Shown here: piece by piece, positions 22,457-31,887 of the stretch
Layout: the number at the start of each line of letters is the position of its first letter
How positions within the stretch are numbered: position 1 is the stretch's first letter
From: Acidiferrobacterales bacterium
Lineage (GTDB): Bacteria; Pseudomonadota; Gammaproteobacteria; Acidiferrobacterales; JAJDNE01
Reading direction: 5' to 3'
Length of the DNA: 45,168 nucleotides
Assembly (NCBI GenBank): GCA_022340825.1
Contig: JAJDNE010000033.1
Coordinates: forward strand, 1 to 45,168
Program-made: the position numbers and the translations under genes
Notes under the pieces: model-generated
What the model saw: only the letters and a program-made list of their open reading frames with translations
Database searches by the model: none
Told to the model about the DNA's origin: nothing

Positions 22457-22478
22457 GCCCCTCTCCTGTGAGAGGGGC
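22457..22478 (-). terminator. Hairpin between the Prx-Grx gene and gor (possible terminator/attenuator)
   Basis: Perfect GCCCCTCTC-CTGT-GAGAGGGGC stem (9 bp, 4-nt loop); weak U-tract. Confidence 0.6.
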
Positions 22479-22499
22479 GATTCACTCCGGTTTACTGGA

Positions 22500-23249
22500 T
22501 TACGCTGCGTTCTTTGAACGTTCTGCAAACCAGTCCACCAGGTCGTCTGCGCCACCAACATGCTCACCGTTGATGAAGATCTGCGGTACCGAGGTACGAC
22601 CCGAGACGGCGCGAATCGTTGACTCCTGGAAGTCGCGGTTAAGCACCAGTTCCTCGAAGTCGATGCCGGCATCATGCAACATGCCCTTGGCACGCACACA
22701 ATGAGGGCAGCCCTCGCGGGTGAATACGGTGACATCCATCGGCTTGGCAGCCTGCGGCGCAATGTAGGCCAACATGGTGTCGGCATCGGAGACCTCGAAC
22801 GGATCACCCGGCTGGTCCGGCTCAATGAACATCTTTTCGATCACACCGTCTTTCACCAGCATGGAATAGCGCCAGGAACGGTTACCGAAACCAAGATCAT
22901 CCTTCGGCACCAGCATACCCATCTCACGGCTGAACTCGCCGTTACCGTCGGGAATGAAGGTGACATTGAACGCCTTCTGCTCCTTGCGCCATTCGTTCAT
23001 GACAAAGGCATCATTTACCGAGACACAGACGACTTCGTCGACGCCATGTTGCTTGAATGCCGGCGTCAACTTGTCGTAACGCGGCACATGGGTCGATGAA
23101 CATGTCGGCGTAAAGGCGCCTGGCAGTGCAAACACCACGACGGTCTTGCCTTTAAAAATATCGTCGGTAGTGACGTTAGCCCACTCGTGATCGCGACGAA
23201 CGCGAAAAGTTACTTGTGGTACCGGTTTACCTTCTCGATTATCAAACAT
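22500..23249 (-). CDS. Hybrid peroxiredoxin (Prx5)-glutaredoxin
   Basis: [21 protein letters not shown] Prx domain followed by [19 protein letters not shown] glutaredoxin domain. Confidence 0.95.
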   Translation of the reverse strand: MFDNREGKPVPQVTFRVRRDHEWANVTTDDIFKGKTVVVFALPGAFTPTCSSTHVPRYDKLTPAFKQHGVDEVVCVSVNDAFVMNEWRKEQKAFNVTFIPDGNGEFSREMGMLVPKDDLGFGNRSWRYSMLVKDGVIEKMFIEPDQPGDPFEVSDADTMLAYIAPQAAKPMDVTVFTREGCPHCVRAKGMLHDAGIDFEELVLNRDFQESTIRAVSGRTSVPQIFINGEHVGGADDLVDWFAERSKNAA

Positions 23250-23279
23250 GTTTCTTACTCCAGTTAGTTGGTAAAAGTG

Positions 23280-23492
23280 TTAAAACGCGTGATGCGCAAA
23301 ATGTCCTGAGGGAGCCTGCTCCCCCTTGTGAAAACGATTCCAGACCTTTTCGTGGAAGTGGAAGGCGACCGTATTTATCGCCGGCTCTACCAATGCGATG
23401 GCGCCGCCGACCATGACGCTGCCACTAAGCAAATACCCCACGGTAAAAGCCACGGTGAAATGTACGGCTGCAAAACTCATTGTCTTGGTCAT
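23280..23492 (-). CDS. DUF2061 family small membrane protein
   Basis: MTKTMSFAAVHFTVAFTVGYLLSGSVMVGGAIALVEPAINTVAFHFHEKVW. Confidence 0.85.
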   Translation of the reverse strand: MTKTMSFAAVHFTVAFTVGYLLSGSVMVGGAIALVEPAINTVAFHFHEKVWNRFHKGEQAPSGHFAHHAF

Positions 23493-23589
23493 GTCTCTGT
23501 CCTCCTCTTTTTCGGATCAGGAACTGTCTACAGGGAGAATTATTGGGGTTCAGGAGTAATTGTTAAAATCGTTTATTTCTGTCATATTG

Positions 23590-23604
23590 ATAGGTATTAT
23601 CTAT
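23590..23604. promoter_or_regulatory. Candidate OxyR binding core ATAG-N7-CTAT upstream of oxyR
   Basis: ATAGgtattatCTAT, inside the larger perfect dyad GATAG-gtattat-CTATC; ends 28 nt before the oxyR ATG. Confidence 0.6.
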
Positions 23605-23632
23605 CTAATAAAATATCTGGGGAAATAAACCA

Positions 23633-24526
23633 ATGAACCTGCGAGACCTGGAATACCTGGTGGCGGTGGACGAAGAGCGCCATTTTCATAAGGCAGCGGA
23701 ACGTTGTTTTGTCAGCCAGCCCACGCTCAGCGGGCAGCTGAAAAAGCTGGAAGATGAGCTGGGGGTCCTGTTGGTAGAGCGCACCCGGCGGCAGGTGGTG
23801 ATGACCGATGTCGGCGAGGCAGTAGCGAATCAGGCCCGTACCGTGCTGGCCGATGCAAAGGCAATCAAGGACATCGTCCAGACATTTGATGACCCGATGG
23901 CCGGCGAACTGCACGTCGGTCTGATACCGACGCTGGCGCCATATCTCTTACCTCAAATCATGCCCGCCATTCGCCGTCTCTATCCCAAACTGAAACTCTG
24001 GCTGCACGAATATCAGACAGCCGTGTTGCTTGAAAAATTACATCGCGCCGAACTGGACTTGCTGATCCTTGCACTGCCGGTGGATACGGACGAATTTGCC
24101 GAACTGAACCTGTTCAAAGAGTCATTTCTACTGGCCGTGCCCCGCGATGAAGCCCTGGCCAACGAACCAATGATTTCACTGGGGGAATTGAGCAAACGCG
24201 AAATGTTGCTGCTTGAGGAAGGGCACTGTCTGCGCGGGCAAGCACTGGATGTTTGCTTCATGGCCGGAGCTACCGAGAATGTCGGGTTTCACGCCTCCAG
24301 CCTGGAAACGCTAAGGCACATGGTCGGCGAAGGCATGGGTATCACACTGATGCCGGAGCTCGCAGTACCGGCCAGGCAGACAAAACAGGACCCCATTCGC
24401 TATCTCCCGTTCCAGGATCCAAAACCCAGTCGTCGTATCGGCATGCTCTATCGCAAGGGCAGCTACCGGGAGGAGGCCTTTATCATGATCCAGGAACTGG
24501 TACAGCAAACGCTGGCAGAAAAGTAG
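23633..24526 (+). CDS. oxyR: Hydrogen peroxide-inducible LysR-type regulator OxyR
   Basis: MNLRDLEYLVAVDEERHFHKAAERCFVSQPTLSGQLKKLEDELGV; LLLEEGHCLRGQALDVC with the two redox Cys. Confidence 0.95.
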   Translation: MNLRDLEYLVAVDEERHFHKAAERCFVSQPTLSGQLKKLEDELGVLLVERTRRQVVMTDVGEAVANQARTVLADAKAIKDIVQTFDDPMAGELHVGLIPTLAPYLLPQIMPAIRRLYPKLKLWLHEYQTAVLLEKLHRAELDLLILALPVDTDEFAELNLFKESFLLAVPRDEALANEPMISLGELSKREMLLLEEGHCLRGQALDVCFMAGATENVGFHASSLETLRHMVGEGMGITLMPELAVPARQTKQDPIRYLPFQDPKPSRRIGMLYRKGSYREEAFIMIQELVQQTLAEK

Positions 24527-24528
24527 CG

Positions 24529-24840
24529 TCAGGATTTTTTATACAGCTTGCGCAACTCGTTCTTTGCTTGCTCAAGAACGGTAAGCTGATTCCGATCCAG
24601 GTTCTTGCCGGCCCGATTAATATAAAAAACGAGCATCGACATCGCCGATCGAAATGGTGTGGACTTGCGACGCTTGCTAACCTCTGCCGACTGGCTGAGA
24701 GACCGCGCGATTTTCTTCGGGTCTTTCCAGGTAAAGACGCCTTCTTCCAGATCCAGTGCGCGACTTTCAGCCGTCACCCGCCCGGACCATCTTGTTTTAG
24801 CGGAAGCTTTTTGGTCTCTCGTCATCCCGACTCGCACAGT
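24529..24840 (-). CDS. DUF3175-like protein
   Basis: TRWSGRVTAESRALDLEEGVFTWKDPKKIARSLSQSAEVSKRRKSTPFRSAMSMLVFYINRAGKNL; initiating Met approximate. Confidence 0.82.
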   Translation of the reverse strand, partial: TVRVGMTRDQKASAKTRWSGRVTAESRALDLEEGVFTWKDPKKIARSLSQSAEVSKRRKSTPFRSAMSMLVFYINRAGKNLDRNQLTVLEQAKNELRKLYKKS

Positions 24841-24861
24841 CGAAAATAGCAAACGCTCAAA

Positions 24862-25644
24862 TTACTTGGCGTTTCCGTACATACTTGCCCTGACATCTTC
24901 CATCGCTTGTTGCCCTACATTAATTAACCCGCTTTGTGGTCGATCCAGATCCACCACCAGTGTAGCCAGTACTGCAAAAGCAAGTGACAGCGGAATTATG
25001 GCAACCAGTCGGCGTGCTCCGGTGAGACCAATCTGTACACCGAGTGCTGCCATGGTAAAGGCAGAAATTGTAAAAAGAGCAACCCAGATACTTCCTGGAA
25101 TTCTGGTGTATATGGCGTCATTAATTCGCTTCTGATGCATATCAATTAAATTGTTAATCGATTGCACTACCAACGAGGTATTAATACTGGGTGTTTTTGC
25201 AGCTGAATATACCTGGCTCCATAGTAGTTGATGAATCTCCACTGACTTTTCAATAGCGGTATTCAAATAGGCGTCATCTTTCGCTCCGCGCAAACGTACA
25301 TCAACATATTCACGTAGGAGTCGCTTGACCTCCTGTTTTTGTCTCGCCTGTAGCAAATCCGCTCGAAGATATGCCGTACTGATGACATTGGCCTCCCGCA
25401 AAACATTTTGTCTTTTAACATTATATTGCGAGGCAGCCATGGAGAATGTGAAAGCGAGCACGAAACCAAGCATGCCGAGTAATCCCCCGACCAATGGGCT
25501 CTGCGAATTAATTGCGTCTTTGTCGTATCGCTTGAGAGCACGCTCACCGATGCGATAGCCCACTTCATTGGAAAGAAAAATACATATAGCGATAGCAGTG
25601 AATATGACTAGGACAGGTAAATTCTCAAAGAGATTGAATTTCAT
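24862..25644 (-). CDS. Bestrophin-like/DUF4239-type membrane protein
   Basis: SPLVGGLLGMLGFVLAFTFSMAASQYNVKRQNVLREANVISTAYLRADLL and C-terminal VVDLDRPQSGLINVGQQAM. Confidence 0.78.
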   Translation of the reverse strand: MKFNLFENLPVLVIFTAIAICIFLSNEVGYRIGERALKRYDKDAINSQSPLVGGLLGMLGFVLAFTFSMAASQYNVKRQNVLREANVISTAYLRADLLQARQKQEVKRLLREYVDVRLRGAKDDAYLNTAIEKSVEIHQLLWSQVYSAAKTPSINTSLVVQSINNLIDMHQKRINDAIYTRIPGSIWVALFTISAFTMAALGVQIGLTGARRLVAIIPLSLAFAVLATLVVDLDRPQSGLINVGQQAMEDVRASMYGNAK

Positions 25645-25677
25645 TATTTTCTCAACTAGTCAACAAGTTCAAAAATC

Positions 25678-27015
25678 CTACTCCGCGGCGTCGCTCTGCC
25701 CTTCAGGAAATTGCCTTTCCTCCAACCGTTGTCGCACCAACTCGATATGCTGCCGCAAGGTATATAGCGGTTGTGAATACGCCACCGGCATTTTCAACTG
25801 ATTCGCGTGTTTCTCCAGTCGATCCAGCTCTGCCAACAGGTCATAGATTGGTTGGTTTGCGTCTCGCGTCTCAAGTCCGGCTTCCAGGAATTTCAGTTCG
25901 CCATATAAATTAAAAATTCGTTGCCGCATTCCCCATGTATAAAGCGCTGGCAAGACGCGCAACAATGGATAAGCCACACCGAATATGGGTACTAACACCA
26001 ATAACAGTTGCGAAACCAGCACTGCAACCCAGAAGGGCATATAGCGCTGTAAAAATGGTGAACCTGACTTGTAGTAATTATCCGCTGGCACACTCAGAGG
26101 GAGATCGACCACGTAATCACTCGGAAACTTGTCGAATGCATGAAAGATGCCGGGTATCGAATGTACCTGGTTGGCGGCATCGAGCAATGCGTATTGCAGC
26201 GCGGGATGCATGTCCTTGCGGACAACCAGGCTGGCTTTCGGGGCCAGTAAAACCACGTCTCTGGGCGGTTTATCCAATGCAAGGTCAGCTGTGCCTTCAG
26301 GCAATACGATCTTGTTCAGGTAAGGTCTTAGCGCCACGTGGGCGTCAGCGCGGAAGAAGCTATGGACATTAATCCCTTTTGCGGTCAGTAGGCGACGGGG
26401 AATTGGTGATTTCCAATTTGCCACGTATACCATCATATCGATTTTGCCCCGCTGTATCGCGTCGGCTGCTTCGTCCGGCTGTAAATCCAGCAGCTTCATT
26501 TCATCCAGCCTGACCCCGACATCTTTCAACAATTCCAGCGCAAGAATTCGGGTTCCGCTACCCATGGGTCCCACGGAAATACGCGTCCCCTTTTTCCAGG
26601 CTGCCCTTTGTTGCAGCATCGGACCTCGGTAAAAAACCCACACAGGCTCGTAGAACATTGCGCCAAGAGATACGAGCCCGGGTGCTTCGCTCGGGGTTGT
26701 GGTACCACCTTGAATAAATGCCGCACTTACGCCGGAATCGGGGTCGCGTAAAAGCTCTATATTATTCTGCGGAGCTCCTTCGTGAGTAATGATGTTCAGC
26801 GTGATGCCGTTCTTCGCCAGGATTTCCTTATATTGTTTGGCGTAAAGGAAGTAGGCGCCGCTTTTAGATGCCGTGGAAATGGTGATAGTGCGTGACGGAA
26901 TCCGCTGGAACAGATAAATGATCAGGACCAGTGTCAATGCAAGAACCGCCACGGTCGCAGACAACGCCAGAACACTAATCTGGCGCTCACGGATTTTTTT
27001 AATAAGGTTCCACAT
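25678..27015 (-). CDS. TAXI family TRAP-type solute-binding protein with N- and C-terminal TM segments
   Basis: TISTASKSGAYFLYAKQYKEILAKNGI..., SVGPMGSGTRILALELLKDVGV; large C-terminal tail after a hydrophobic helix. Confidence 0.87.
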   Translation of the reverse strand: MWNLIKKIRERQISVLALSATVAVLALTLVLIIYLFQRIPSRTITISTASKSGAYFLYAKQYKEILAKNGITLNIITHEGAPQNNIELLRDPDSGVSAAFIQGGTTTPSEAPGLVSLGAMFYEPVWVFYRGPMLQQRAAWKKGTRISVGPMGSGTRILALELLKDVGVRLDEMKLLDLQPDEAADAIQRGKIDMMVYVANWKSPIPRRLLTAKGINVHSFFRADAHVALRPYLNKIVLPEGTADLALDKPPRDVVLLAPKASLVVRKDMHPALQYALLDAANQVHSIPGIFHAFDKFPSDYVVDLPLSVPADNYYKSGSPFLQRYMPFWVAVLVSQLLLVLVPIFGVAYPLLRVLPALYTWGMRQRIFNLYGELKFLEAGLETRDANQPIYDLLAELDRLEKHANQLKMPVAYSQPLYTLRQHIELVRQRLEERQFPEGQSDAAE

Positions 27016-27200
27016 CCTCGCGCTTCCCGTTGAATCGCTGAATTGAACAGAAAAGCCTGATTATAATCACACGGCAGTTATCTGCCTTCGCTAATTTATA
27101 CGTTGTTTTTATCCGAGGGCCCATCCTAGCGATAAACGCCGGAACTGGCTTGACCTGCATCAATAGTGGACAACGTAAAAGCACGGCATGCCGGTCAGGA

Positions 27201-29408
27201 CTAGTACATATCCATCGGGTCCACATCGAGTGACCAGCGAACGCGTTTGGACTGCTTCTCCTGCTCGATCGTATCCAGCCATCGATCCAGAAAACCGTGC
27301 AATGGCTTGCGTTCATTTGACTGCACCAGCAGTTGTGCCCGGTAGCGCCCGGCCCGACGCTCCATTGGTGACGCAACTGCCGACAGCAATTCCACACCTT
27401 CGGGTGCCATCGCACGACCGACTGTCTGTGCTCGCTGAAGAAAATGCAGCGCCTCACCGGCGGCAGTGGCCTCGGCACGCATCAGGGCAAAGTGACAATA
27501 AGGTGGATAGTTTGCCGCTTTTCTCTGTTGCAGCTCTTGCTCGGCAAAGCTGTTGTAGTCGTGCGTTTTTAGCGCCTTGAACACCGGGTGGCCGGGATGC
27601 CAGGTCTGTATCAGCACCTCGCCGTGGCGATCGGCGCGCCCGGCGCGCCCACTCACCTGGATGATACGTTGCAACATGATTTCCGGCGCACGGAAATCGC
27701 TACCGTAGATTCCCTGGTCGGCGTTGAGGATCCCGACCAGGGTGATGTTGGGAAAGTCGTGACCCTTGGCCAGCATTTGCGTGCCCACCAGTATATCCAC
27801 CTCACCCTGACGCACGCGCTCCAGCTTTTCCTCAAGCTCGCCCTTGCGCCGGGTAGTATCGCGATCGATACGCATGATCCGCGCCTCTGGAAAAAGGGCC
27901 TCGAGTGCCTGCTCAACGCGCTCGGTGCCCTCACCGATCGGATGAATGTTTTCGCTTTCGCACTCCGGGCATGTTTGTGGCATCGGGCGTTCGGCACCGC
28001 AGTGATGACAGCGCAGCCGACCGCTGCGCTTGTGCAGGGTCATGCGTGCATCGCAGCGCTGACAGGGCGCGATCCAGCCACAGTCGTAACACATCATTAC
28101 CGGCGAGAAGCCACGCCGATTGAGAAACAGCAGGCTCTGCTCTTTTTTCTCGATGCGCTCACGGATTGCCTGAACCAGCGGTCGAGACAAGCCGTCGTTG
28201 TTTTTCAGATGCTGCATGTCCAGCAACTTTACCTCGGGCAGGCTGGCAGACTGCGCCCGCTCAGGGAGCTCGAGAAGTGAGTACTTACCCTCTTTTGCCA
28301 GGCGCAGGGTTTCTAGCGCCGGCGTCGCTGACCCAAGAATGATCGGCACATCTTCACGGCTGGCGCGCATGACCGCGACATCACGGGCGTGATACCTGAG
28401 GCCGTCTTGCTGCTTGAATGAACCGTCGTGTTCCTCGTCGACGATGATCAGGCCCAGATTGGCAAACGGGCTGAAAACGGCGGAGCGTGTACCCAGCACA
28501 ATACCGGCCCTGCCGTCGCGGGCACTGACCCAGGCGCAAAGGCGCTCGTTATCCGACAGGCCGGAATGCAGCACTGCGATGGGTACGGCAAAGCGTTGGC
28601 GAAAGCGATCTACTAATTGGGGTGTGAGGCCGATTTCCGGCACCAGCACCAGCGCCTGCCTGCCCGCGGCGAGCACCTGCTGTACCAGCTGAAAATAGAC
28701 CTCTGTCTTGCCGCTGCCGGTGATGCCGTAGAGCAGGTAAGCCGCGAAGCTCTCAATGTCTTTCGAAACGCTAGCAACTGCCGTGGCCTGTGCCGGCGTC
28801 ATCTCTGGCGCGGCTAGTAGACTGGTATCGGGCGCGGTCAAACAATCTTCGTACCTCGAAGCGACCCAGCCTTTCTCCTCGAGCTGACGGATTGCGTTGC
28901 GCCATCCTTTGGAGATTTCCGCCAGATCGTGACTGCCAAGGGCACTGTCCCTGGCACGCAGGGTCTCAATCATCCTTTTCTGCAGTGGCGCACGTGTCAG
29001 GGTGGATAGGTCCAGCTCCTTTCCCGCGTCAGTAAGTGCCCACTTCTCTTCACCAACCGCAGCTGCGGCATGGCCGCGGCGTAATAACACCGGCAACGCG
29101 GTCTGCATGACCTCTCCCACCGGGTGGTGGTAATACGAAGATATCCATTGCAGCAGGCGCATTAACATCTCTGGCAGCACCGGCTGCGGGTCGATAACAC
29201 TGGAAATTCGCTTCAGGCGGCTGGCATCGATGTCGCTGCGGTCGGTTTGGCCCATCACCACGCCAACCAGCTCTCTCCGGCCAAACGGCACACGCACGCG
29301 CAATCCCGGCTGCACACCTGAACCGGTATTTTCCGGCAGCAGGTAATCAAAGGTTTTCCGTAGGGGGGCGGGAACCGCAACCTGGACAATGCGTTGTCGC
29401 GTGGACAT
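27201..29408 (-). CDS. priA: Primosomal protein N' (replication restart helicase PriA)
   Basis: GITGSGKTEVYFQLV, IVDEEHDGSFKQQDGLRYHARDVAV, zinc-binding Cys clusters CYDCGWIAPCQRCDARMTLHKRSGRLRCHHCG, GRAGRADRHGEV. Confidence 0.97.
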   Translation of the reverse strand: MSTRQRIVQVAVPAPLRKTFDYLLPENTGSGVQPGLRVRVPFGRRELVGVVMGQTDRSDIDASRLKRISSVIDPQPVLPEMLMRLLQWISSYYHHPVGEVMQTALPVLLRRGHAAAAVGEEKWALTDAGKELDLSTLTRAPLQKRMIETLRARDSALGSHDLAEISKGWRNAIRQLEEKGWVASRYEDCLTAPDTSLLAAPEMTPAQATAVASVSKDIESFAAYLLYGITGSGKTEVYFQLVQQVLAAGRQALVLVPEIGLTPQLVDRFRQRFAVPIAVLHSGLSDNERLCAWVSARDGRAGIVLGTRSAVFSPFANLGLIIVDEEHDGSFKQQDGLRYHARDVAVMRASREDVPIILGSATPALETLRLAKEGKYSLLELPERAQSASLPEVKLLDMQHLKNNDGLSRPLVQAIRERIEKKEQSLLFLNRRGFSPVMMCYDCGWIAPCQRCDARMTLHKRSGRLRCHHCGAERPMPQTCPECESENIHPIGEGTERVEQALEALFPEARIMRIDRDTTRRKGELEEKLERVRQGEVDILVGTQMLAKGHDFPNITLVGILNADQGIYGSDFRAPEIMLQRIIQVSGRAGRADRHGEVLIQTWHPGHPVFKALKTHDYNSFAEQELQQRKAANYPPYCHFALMRAEATAAGEALHFLQRAQTVGRAMAPEGVELLSAVASPMERRAGRYRAQLLVQSNERKPLHGFLDRWLDTIEQEKQSKRVRWSLDVDPMDMY

Positions 29409-29531
29409 GTCGGTCAATGTATCACAGCCGTTGTCGCCAACTGTCTGGCAGCATTCGTGGATTTAGCCATCAAAGATAGAGCGCCGTCACAGCAGTTAGG
29501 GCCAACCTATTGTTACGAAACAGTTACCGAC

Positions 29532-29554
29532 TTACCCACAGAAGCTGTGGATAA
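29532..29554. promoter_or_regulatory. Inverted pair of DnaA-box-like 9-mers
   Basis: TTACCCACA (one mismatch to TTATCCACA) and perfect TGTGGATAA facing each other, separated by 5 nt. Confidence 0.5.
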
Positions 29555-29746
29555 CATTGTGAGTTAATGGTTACCGCCAATTAAAAGTGCTTGCCGGCAA
29601 AGAAAAAAGGTTAGATTGCTGAAAAAATTATCAATTCAAATTTAATATTTAAAAACAGTTAGTTACAGAAATTGCACACAAAAAGGGCAATTTTTCTTCT
29701 TGGAATTTTTGTGGCCATAACACACTTTTTTTGGTCTGCAAAGAGG

Positions 29747-29755
29747 TGTGAATAA
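29747..29755 (-). promoter_or_regulatory. DnaA-box-like 9-mer TGTGAATAA (reverse complement TTATTCACA)
   Basis: Fits TTATNCACA; same AT-rich intergenic region. Confidence 0.4.
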
Positions 29756-29820
29756 AATAAATTTTCGGGTCATGCTAAGTGTGTGTTTTCATTGAACTGT
29801 CACTTTCACATTTGTCCACG

Positions 29821-30738
29821 TCATCGCCACCACGGCGCTGACGTCAGTTTCGCCAGGCTGGCCTCGTCCTGTAGTTGATCCAGAAACCAACGCAGGGCTC
29901 GCCCCTTATGCTCGGTACGCCAGGCGATAGCGCTCATTCCAGTCTCCTTGTTCTCCTCCACTTGCTTGATCACCAGGCGGCCGGCCTTCACGTCTTCCTG
30001 TACCCAGGCCTCAGGTAGGAACCCCACCCCCAGGCCCATCAGCTGCGCGTGATATTTGGCGACCATGTTGTACACCGTGAGCACTTCCTGGCCTGAGAGC
30101 AGGCCAGAGGTCCTCGGTGGCAGGTTTCTGGAGCTGTCCGCCGCCGACACGGAACGGTAGGCGAGGATGTCGCTCGCCTTGAGCGGCTCCGGCAACGCGG
30201 CAAGGGGATGGTCTGGCGTCATGGTAAAAACAAAATCGATACGACCAATTGGTAGCGTCGCGTAACCGCCACCCGGGGGCCCTTCTCCCGGTGCACCGAT
30301 GATCAGATCGGCTCTACCGGAGACGAGGGCGTCCCAGGCACCACCGTAGACCTCTTCAAGTACACGAATGCGCGTACCACTCTCTTCGGCAAAGAACCGT
30401 TGCACTAATCGATAGACTTCGCCGAGATTAATCAGGTCGCCGATAGCGATGCGCAACTGCGCCTCCCAACCGGTAGCGATGCGTTTGACCCGGCTTTCCA
30501 ATCCGGAGGCGGCGCGTAGAAGGTGCCGTCCTTCTTCCAGCAGTTCGCGACCAGCGGGAGTCAGCACCGCACGGTGGCCGCTGCGGTCGAACAACTCCAC
30601 ATCAAGATCCTGCTCAAGCTTGGAGATGGCATAAGTCACCGCGGACGGTACTCGATGTAACTCCTCCGCCGCCGCGGCAAAACTCTGCCGGCGATCAATG
30701 GCATCCAGCACTGCAAGCGAATCGAGGGTAAGTCTCAT
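29821..30738 (-). CDS. yhaJ: LysR-type regulator, YhaJ-like
   Basis: LAVLDAIDRRQSFAAAAEELHRVPSAVTYAISKLEQDLDVELFDRSGHRAVLTPAGRELLEEGRHLL and VLEEVYGGAWDALVSGRADLIIGAP strongly resemble remembered YhaJ sequence features; not confirmed by alignment. Confidence 0.88.
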   Translation of the reverse strand: MRLTLDSLAVLDAIDRRQSFAAAAEELHRVPSAVTYAISKLEQDLDVELFDRSGHRAVLTPAGRELLEEGRHLLRAASGLESRVKRIATGWEAQLRIAIGDLINLGEVYRLVQRFFAEESGTRIRVLEEVYGGAWDALVSGRADLIIGAPGEGPPGGGYATLPIGRIDFVFTMTPDHPLAALPEPLKASDILAYRSVSAADSSRNLPPRTSGLLSGQEVLTVYNMVAKYHAQLMGLGVGFLPEAWVQEDVKAGRLVIKQVEENKETGMSAIAWRTEHKGRALRWFLDQLQDEASLAKLTSAPWWR

Positions 30739-30739
30739 A

Positions 30740-30754
30740 TTCAGTTTTTTTGAA
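30740..30754. promoter_or_regulatory. Candidate LysR operator, TTCA-N7-TGAA (site 2)
   Basis: TTCAgttttttTGAA immediately upstream of the LysR ATG; same half-sites and spacing as 30818-30832. Confidence 0.45.
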
Positions 30755-30814
30755 TGAGTTTTCCGAAATTATTCGCTATCAGCGCCAAAATCACAAGATT
30801 ATCATGTGCAAACA

Positions 30815-30837
30815 TTATTCAAGCTAATTGAACAATT
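30815..30837. promoter_or_regulatory. Candidate LysR operator (site 1), 23-bp dyad
   Basis: ATTaTTCAAgctaaTTGAAcAAT in the divergent LysR/CDGSH intergenic region. Confidence 0.55.
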
Positions 30838-30880
30838 TTTGTAGTTAATTTCGTTGTTCCACCAATCAGAGGGAAAGCAC

Positions 30881-31117
30881 ATGAGCGAAGCCAGGATAGC
30901 CCAGAAAGGGCCATATGCCGTTGAACTGGAACCCGGCACCTACTACTGGTGCCGCTGCGGCCGTTCCCGGACCCAGCCCTTCTGTGACGGCTCGCACAAG
31001 GAGACCGACTTTCAGCCGGTTGCATTCGAGATCGAGAAAAAGAAGACCTACTACCTCTGCGGCTGCAAACAGACCGGAAACCAGCCCTTCTGTGACAGCT
31101 CGCACAAAGAGCTCTGA
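30881..31117 (+). CDS. CDGSH iron-sulfur domain protein with two tandem motifs
   Basis: CRCGRSRTQPFCDGSH and CGCKQTGNQPFCDSSH. Confidence 0.93.
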   Translation: MSEARIAQKGPYAVELEPGTYYWCRCGRSRTQPFCDGSHKETDFQPVAFEIEKKKTYYLCGCKQTGNQPFCDSSHKEL

Positions 31118-31135
31118 TACTGGCTTGGCAAAATC

Positions 31136-31858
31136 ATGATTCAACTACGAAAAGCTGGAGAACGTGGTCACGCCAACTATGGGTGGCTCAACAGCTACCA
31201 CACGTTCTCGTTTGCAGACTATTTCGATCCGAAGCAAATGGGCTTTTCGGTGCTGCGGGTAATCAACGATGACACCGTCGCACCGGGCGCTGGTTTCCCG
31301 ACCCACCCGCATCGCGACATGGAGATCGTGAGTTATGTACTGGAGGGTGGCCTGGAACACAAGGACAGCATGGGCAACGGCTCGGTGATACGCCCGGGCG
31401 ATGTGCAACGCATGACGGCCGGTACCGGAATAACGCACAGCGAGTACAACGCGTCGAACAGTGAGCCGGTTCACTTCCTGCAGATATGGATCCTGCCTGA
31501 CCAGGCTCGCCTTGAACCGGGTTATGAACAGCGCGTCGTTGAGCCGGCAGAGCGGCGCGGCAAGCTGCGCCTGGTGGGATCACCAGACGGCCACGATAAC
31601 TCCATAACAATTCACCAGGACGTGAACCTGTACAGCACGATCCTGGCCGAAGGTGAATCCGTGCGTCACAAACTGGGTGTAAACCGCTGTGCCTACGCGC
31701 ACGTGGCACGCGGCGAAATAAAACTAAATGGTTCAAATATGAAAGCCGGCGACGGTGCACGTATCGCCGATGAAGATGAAATTCAACTGGACGGCACCGG
31801 TACTGGCGAGGTGCTGCTATTTGATTTGCCCGTCATTGAGGCGGGCTCCCGTCATTAA
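31136..31858 (+). CDS. Pirin family protein (YhaK-like)
   Basis: RGHANYGWLNSYHTFSFADYFDPKQMGFSVLRVINDDTVAPGAGFPTHPHRDMEIVSYVLEG; GITHSEYN. Confidence 0.94.
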   Translation: MIQLRKAGERGHANYGWLNSYHTFSFADYFDPKQMGFSVLRVINDDTVAPGAGFPTHPHRDMEIVSYVLEGGLEHKDSMGNGSVIRPGDVQRMTAGTGITHSEYNASNSEPVHFLQIWILPDQARLEPGYEQRVVEPAERRGKLRLVGSPDGHDNSITIHQDVNLYSTILAEGESVRHKLGVNRCAYAHVARGEIKLNGSNMKAGDGARIADEDEIQLDGTGTGEVLLFDLPVIEAGSRH

Positions 31859-31887
31859 CCTGATTCGATTTTTTTAAGGAGACAGAA

